Source of the DNA: Phoronis ovalis
Lineage: Eukaryota; Phoronida; Phoronidae
Reading direction: 5' to 3'
DNA length: 11,137 bases
Assembly (NCBI GenBank): GCA_028565635.1
Contig: JAOXYB010056001.1
Span: 1-11,137, forward strand
Within the stretch, counting starts at the first letter, position 1. Every line of letters begins with the position of its first letter. This document shows positions 10,001 to 11,137 of this stretch, one piece after another. The notes beneath the pieces were generated by a model. It saw only the letters and a list, made by a program, of their open reading frames with translations, did no database searches and was not told where the DNA came from. A program made the translations under genes and the position numbers.

Positions 10001-10948
10001 AGATGGTCAAGAATGGTATTGGCAACCTACTGCTGACCTTGATGGGACTCCTGTTTTTGGCAGACTAGCATTTTATGGTGGAGGCGGCTTTGTAGTTAAT
10101 CTTCATCCCCGCGACCTTCATCAAGCTGAACTTAAATTGAAAGATCTCATGGAAAATAACTGGATTGATCGAAATACCAGAGCTGTGTTTTTAGAATTTG
10201 CTGTGTACAATCCAAGTTTGAATCTACACAGTATATCATATATTACATTTGAATTTTATCATACTGGTGGTAAGCATTGCAGTATATTTTTCACGATAAT
10301 TGAGAATATTATAGAATAATAGAGACTTGACAGTTACACTTGTGTTGGTGTCATAATGCTTCAGAAACCTTTTTTATTTATGTTATCTGGTTGACTGCAT
10401 TTTATTATGCCCATAGAGTTTGTTATAACTATTCCATTAGTTGATAAACCCCCTATTTCCTGTTTTTATAAAGATGCAAACTACCATTCAATTGCACTAT
10501 AAATGTTTATCTGACTTTAAAAAATCAGAAAATAAAATTTTACAAAAACAAATTACAGAGTATTGTACTGCATTATAAAACTAACCAACTAGAAACATTC
10601 TAAACATTAACATTTATTTTTAATTTTAAAAATGTGTCATAATTTCTATTGAATTGAAGGTATGCTGTTAGCTTGGTTTCATATGTAGTATTCAGGGGAG
10701 GCTGGAACACTGAGCTATGCATGAGCAGACTATATTTATGAGAGCTGAATGAATATTTATTGAGATATAATTTTTACATTTCAGCAATTTATCCTTGGTA
10801 CAAAATATATATAATGCGTTTGGATCGTTATATCGGTAGTTATATGGTGACTGTATTGGTTTCTGAACTACTTACTGTCTGTTTCACAATTTATTTCTTA
10901 CAACGGGAAGTGAAGAAAATCAAGAACGAAAAGGCAAAATATTTTAAG
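866..10948 (+). CDS. Polycystin-1-like (PKD1-like) membrane protein, internal part of a multi-exon gene
   Basis: Twelve exons (866-1005, 2703-2827, 3635-3964, 4790-5034, 5928-6060, 6293-7009, 7733-7947, 8211-8397, 8971-9142, 9431-9547, 9985-10269, 10785-10948) total 2830 bases. They join with matching phases and no stop into 943 residues. Seen in order: linker with RRRKR (37-41), GPS motif (about 72-106), helix 1 (about 170-187), PLAT (about 213-333), helices 2-5 (about 376-575), helix 6 (about 644-662), extracellular polycystin domain (about 667-889) and helix 7 (about 904-928). The order GPS, PLAT, then 11 helices ending in a PKD channel module is the hallmark of polycystin-1 proteins, which act as cell-surface or ciliary receptors and pair with polycystin-2-type channels. 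The start, the upstream ectodomain and helices 8-11 with the pore are outside the window. It might be labelled PKD1-like 2, but subfamily cannot be settled here, so no symbol is given. The family call is firm; the exact orthologue is not. Confidence 0.93.
1255..1291. repeat. Degenerate TTG/ATT-type trinucleotide repeat
   Basis: About twelve consecutive triplets of TGT, TGTCAT and TGTTAT type. On the minus strand they read as a run of Asn and Asp codons, which explains the apparent poly-Asn open frame there. Confidence 0.8.
1600..2500. repeat. Diverged tandem array, about seven units of ~140 bp, rich in TGACCT
   Basis: Two blocks recur in alternation. One is a TCTATAT...CTC..AAACTATAA.AGA block anchored at 1614, 1754, 1896, 2033, 2164, 2314 and 2461 (steps 140, 142, 137, 131, 150, 147). 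The other is a TGACCTTGACCTAGATTTT(C)AAGGTCAA block near 1701, 1846, 1995, 2124, 2248 and 2405. The copies are well diverged, so the array is old. The second block is itself an imperfect inverted repeat (TTGACC...GGTCAA at 1994-2014). I recall similar motifs as common in bivalve and other mollusc genomes, but cannot check that here. Confidence 0.75.
2703..2827 (+). CDS. Exon B: N-terminal half of the GPS motif
   Basis: The acceptor is CATTTCATAG ending at 2702. The donor is GTGAGT from 2828, and the exon leaves in phase 0. The key residues are C72 in CKYYD, W82 in GRWSTDGC, and C87. This is the standard first half of a GPS (GPCR proteolysis site) motif, the last part of a GAIN domain, in which two disulphides hold the strand that is normally cut by autoproteolysis. 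The second cysteine pair is in exon C. The spacing C-x4-5-W-x4-C is normal for the family, so this half of the motif is intact. Confidence 0.9.
2828..3634. other. Intron between exons B and C
   Basis: An 807-base AT-rich intron with GTGAGT donor and a long T-tract acceptor. I see no repeat or exon in it. It splits the GPS motif between its second and third cysteines. Confidence 0.8.
3635..3964 (+). CDS. Exon C: C-terminal half of GPS with insertion, and transmembrane helix 1
   Basis: The acceptor is a T-rich tract and TTTTTTCAG ending at 3634; the donor is GTTAGT from 3965. Both borders are phase 0. The CxC pair of the GPS is present (C100, C102). The expected C-x-C-x-H-L-T-x-F-G instead reads C-I-C-T-R-L-S, and the family's following TAFG...VPVNTI segment only appears at residues 141-152. 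A 35-residue Ser/Thr/Pro-rich stretch (S106-P140, bases 3686-3790) is therefore inserted at the cleavage position, and the usual His is Arg. After it comes the family's typical short extracellular stretch and a hydrophobic helix (about 170-187), then the basic residues WTKK, which put the exon end in the cytoplasm. Confidence 0.92.
3965..4789. other. Intron between exons C and D
   Basis: An 825-base intron with donor GTTAGT. It contains three short GACCAAAAC repeats (about 4224-4338) of no evident meaning. Open frames at 4006-4206 (plus) and 4530-4742 (minus) have no recognisable family features and no good splice borders, so they are treated as chance. Confidence 0.75.
4790..5034 (+). CDS. 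Exon D: start of PLAT domain
   Basis: The acceptor is TATTTTTAG ending at 4789 and the donor is GTAAAT from 5035. The exon enters in phase 0 and leaves in phase 2. After a short acidic lead (LLDNDPRDKY) it encodes YEITIYTGSKAGAGTTAKV, a clear PLAT/LH2 opening strand. SGD, RPVFERSGVDSY and LGTLSHIRVW follow, the last completed across the splice to exon E. PLAT is a beta-sandwich domain that, in polycystin-1 proteins, lies in the first cytoplasmic loop and binds lipids and protein partners. The position right after helix 1 is exactly that of the family. Confidence 0.95.
5035..5927. other. Intron between exons D and E
   Basis: An 893-base intron interrupting the PLAT domain in phase 2. It is mostly AT-rich. 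A possible fragment of a tRNA-like A box is seen near 5716-5756 (see findings); otherwise nothing is identified. Confidence 0.75.
5928..6060 (+). CDS. Exon E: central and late PLAT domain
   Basis: The acceptor is TATTTCAG ending at 5927; its first base C completes the Arg codon begun in exon D. The donor is GTAAGG from 6061, phase 0. It encodes VWHDNSG...PSWYFSRMQVVDLQTG, the standard PLAT core, where a Trp-His-Asp turn is followed by the strand W-x-F/Y-x-x-V-x-V. It ends in a DRWLAVEQDDG segment that matches the family's closing strand, W-L-A-x-x-x-x-D-G. No changes that would break the fold are visible. Confidence 0.95.
6293..7009 (+). CDS. Exon F: end of PLAT, transmembrane helices 2-4 and most of helix 5
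   Basis: The acceptor is CATTTTCAG ending at 6292 and the donor is GTAATT from 7010; both borders are phase 0. At 717 bases this is the longest exon. IDRVIPLAG closes the PLAT domain. HLWFSIFGRPARSPFTRTQR is the highly conserved pre-helix-2 signature of PKD1-like proteins. Helices: about 376-394 (TCCISLLF...), about 414-439, about 508-530 (YWCIYIGYALCLCTCGVAFW) and the start of the fifth from 545. Between helices 3 and 4 is a cytoplasmic linker of roughly 70 residues, rich in Lys, Glu and Gln and ending in PKKKKFRLP. The exon ends in FFTQPLK, the conserved Q-P-x-K-V motif completed in exon G. Confidence 0.95.
7010..7732. other. Intron between exons F and G
   Basis: A 723-base phase-0 intron interrupting helix 5. 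It contains the fold-back element at 7133-7340. The remaining sequence is AT-rich with no exon. Confidence 0.8.
7133..7340. mobile_element. Fold-back (palindromic) MITE-like element
   Basis: The two halves are reverse complements along nearly their full length, centred at about 7235/7236; base 7142 pairs with 7329. Left arm GTTTGACTCTTGAGAACCCC matches right arm, read in reverse complement, GTTTGAGTCTTGAGAATCCC. The pairing continues through GAG.CGAATA.GGAA and inward to GGCCAAATAAGG / AGCCAAATAAAAG, and outward to AGAACAAT / TTTGTTCT. The transcript could form a hairpin of about 100 bp per arm. No coding capacity and no clear target-site duplication are seen. The 67-codon open frame across it is a by-product. 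Confidence 0.8.
7733..7947 (+). CDS. Exon G: end of helix 5 and cytoplasmic loop to helix 6
   Basis: The acceptor is CATTCCAG ending at 7732. The donor is GTAAAA from 7948, phase 2. It finishes helix 5 (VICFAIFYALVIK), then gives an acidic run (VEDDDDADPY), a YLH motif and a charged stretch, KMAKYRSIPLPP...REARERR. This is the normal layout of the PKD1-like loop before the channel module: an acidic patch, then a Pro/basic amphipathic segment leading to helix 6. The terminal CG is completed by the first G of exon H into an Arg codon. Confidence 0.92.
8211..8397 (+). CDS. Exon H: helix 6 (channel S1) and start of extracellular polycystin domain
   Basis: A T-rich tract and TTTTTTCTAG ends at 8210; the donor GTATCA starts at 8398, phase 0. 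It encodes LKEIQMQKIIWEAILYIFFL followed by YCLLMVGYGSKDPWA. The helix spans about residues 644-662 and corresponds to S1 of the PKD channel fold. The motif YG..D...Y..N/R, seen here as GYGSKDPWANTLYRSL, opens the large extracellular loop between S1 and S2 in polycystins. The codons and splice borders are typical of the neighbouring exons. Confidence 0.93.
8398..8970. other. Intron between exons H and I
   Basis: A 573-base, very AT-rich phase-0 intron. I see no repeat, RNA gene or exon in it. Confidence 0.8.
8971..9142 (+). CDS. Exon I: polycystin (TOP) extracellular domain, first part
   Basis: The acceptor is ATTTTTACAG ending at 8970; the donor is GTATGT from 9143, phase 1. It encodes DYHKFWKYLNVSMLPALYGD, a standard polycystin-domain signature (F/Y-W-x-W/Y-L...L-P-x-L-Y). 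FVLGIPRLRQLRM then matches the family's G-x-P-R-L-R-Q-L/V-R strand. An NVS N-glycosylation sequon lies at residue 709. The domain is extracellular, between S1 and S2, and in solved polycystins it forms the lid that contacts neighbouring subunits. Confidence 0.95.
9431..9547 (+). CDS. Exon J: polycystin domain, cysteine-pair segment
   Basis: The acceptor is TTATTTTCAG ending at 9430; CT completes a Thr codon begun in exon I. The donor is GTAAAT from 9548, phase 1. It holds the two cysteines that are usually disulphide-linked in polycystins (C757 in NCT and C769 in TEC), separated by 11 residues. A short acidic stretch (DIFSEDDGKY) and SWVPVNES follow. Two sequons, N756 (NCT) and N791 (NES), suggest glycosylation. 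At 117 bases this is the smallest exon. Frame and splice agreement with exons I and K make it secure. Confidence 0.93.
9548..9984. other. Intron between exons J and K
   Basis: A 437-base phase-1 intron. Its only oddity is a run of eight G at about 9885-9892 followed by TCCTACTT, with the complement AGTAGGAC near 9714-9721. That could mark the ends of a small decayed element, but the inner sequences do not pair. Confidence 0.7.
9985..10269 (+). CDS. Exon K: polycystin domain, C-terminal part
   Basis: The acceptor is GTGTTCATAG ending at 9984. The donor is GTAAGC from 10270, phase 1. Family marks are the glycine-rich strand FYGGGGFVVNL; an amphipathic helix (LHQAELKLKDL); NNWIDRNTRAVFLEFAVYNP, the best-conserved polycystin signature (W-x-D-x-x-T/S-R-A-V-F-x-E-F); and NLHSISYITFEFYHTG, the strand that runs into S2. 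The acidic lead DPDDKPDG is likely a surface loop. No disruption is visible. Confidence 0.96.
10270..10784. other. Intron between exons K and L
   Basis: A 515-base phase-1 intron with GTAAGC donor. It is AT-rich and nothing else is identified. Confidence 0.8.
10785..10948 (+). CDS. Exon L: end of polycystin domain and helix 7 (channel S2)
   Basis: The acceptor is ACATTTCAG ending at 10784; CA completes an Ala codon with the G of exon K. The donor is a perfect GTAAGT from 10949, phase 0. IYPWYKIYIMRLDRYIG corresponds to the P-x-W-x-x-x-x-x-x-L-x-R-Y element preceding S2. The hydrophobic helix (about residues 904-928) and the charged LQREVKKIKNEKAKYFK that follow match the S2-S3 loop of polycystins, which typically runs ...E-x-x-x-I...YF-x. 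The open frame stops just after the donor, and S3 should be in the next exon beyond 11137. Confidence 0.94.
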
Positions 10949-11137
10949 GTAAGTACAAGTTAGAAAGTATTTAACCATGAAGCAAAAAGTTAAAATGTCT
11001 TGGCAACATCTCTGTTTGGTTAAACCCAAAAATACACCATCTGGCATAAGGATACAATTAATTTTCCCATCCACCTCAATAATAACATTTTGCCTTCTAG
11101 TAAATAGACTAACTCTTCGCGGAAAATTCTGTTCAGT
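10949..11137. other. Start of the intron after exon L (cut by window)
   Basis: It begins with the consensus donor GTAAGT. No acceptor followed by an S3-like reading frame is seen before the window ends. Confidence 0.75.

Overview
The window is animal nuclear DNA. It is AT-rich, with protein-coding blocks of 117 to 717 bases separated by introns with GT...AG borders, and the introns carry several repeat families. One gene dominates. It is on the + strand, incomplete at both ends, and belongs to the polycystin-1 / PKD1-like family of large membrane receptors. Twelve exons join in frame at every junction into 943 residues. The sequence resembles invertebrate rather than vertebrate PKD1-like genes. 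The intronic TGACCTTGACCT-type repeats would fit a mollusc, but that placement is an inference from memory and not secure.

Order of the protein: a Ser/Thr-rich linker with a furin-like RRRKR site (exon A); a GPS motif (exons B and C), whose cleavage position is altered and followed by a 35-residue insertion; the first transmembrane helix (exon C); an intracellular PLAT domain (exons D, E and the start of F); helices 2 to 5 (exons F and G); helix 6, which is S1 of the polycystin channel module (exon H); the extracellular polycystin (TOP) domain (exons I, J, K); and helix 7 = S2 (exon L). The remaining channel helices and the pore lie beyond the right edge. The long ectodomain and the promoter lie beyond the left edge.

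Non-coding layout: the left intron (1-865) contains a terminal-inverted-repeat element of about 315 bp (about 396-710) with four internal repeats of about 31 bp. The second intron (1006-2702) holds a degenerate trinucleotide repeat and a tandem array of about seven diverged units of about 140 bp (about 1600-2500) rich in TGACCT half-sites. The intron at 7010-7732 contains a fold-back palindrome of about 200 bp (7133-7340). Nothing definite is seen in the other introns. No RNA gene, CRISPR array, promoter or polyadenylation site could be supported, and no second gene was found on either strand.
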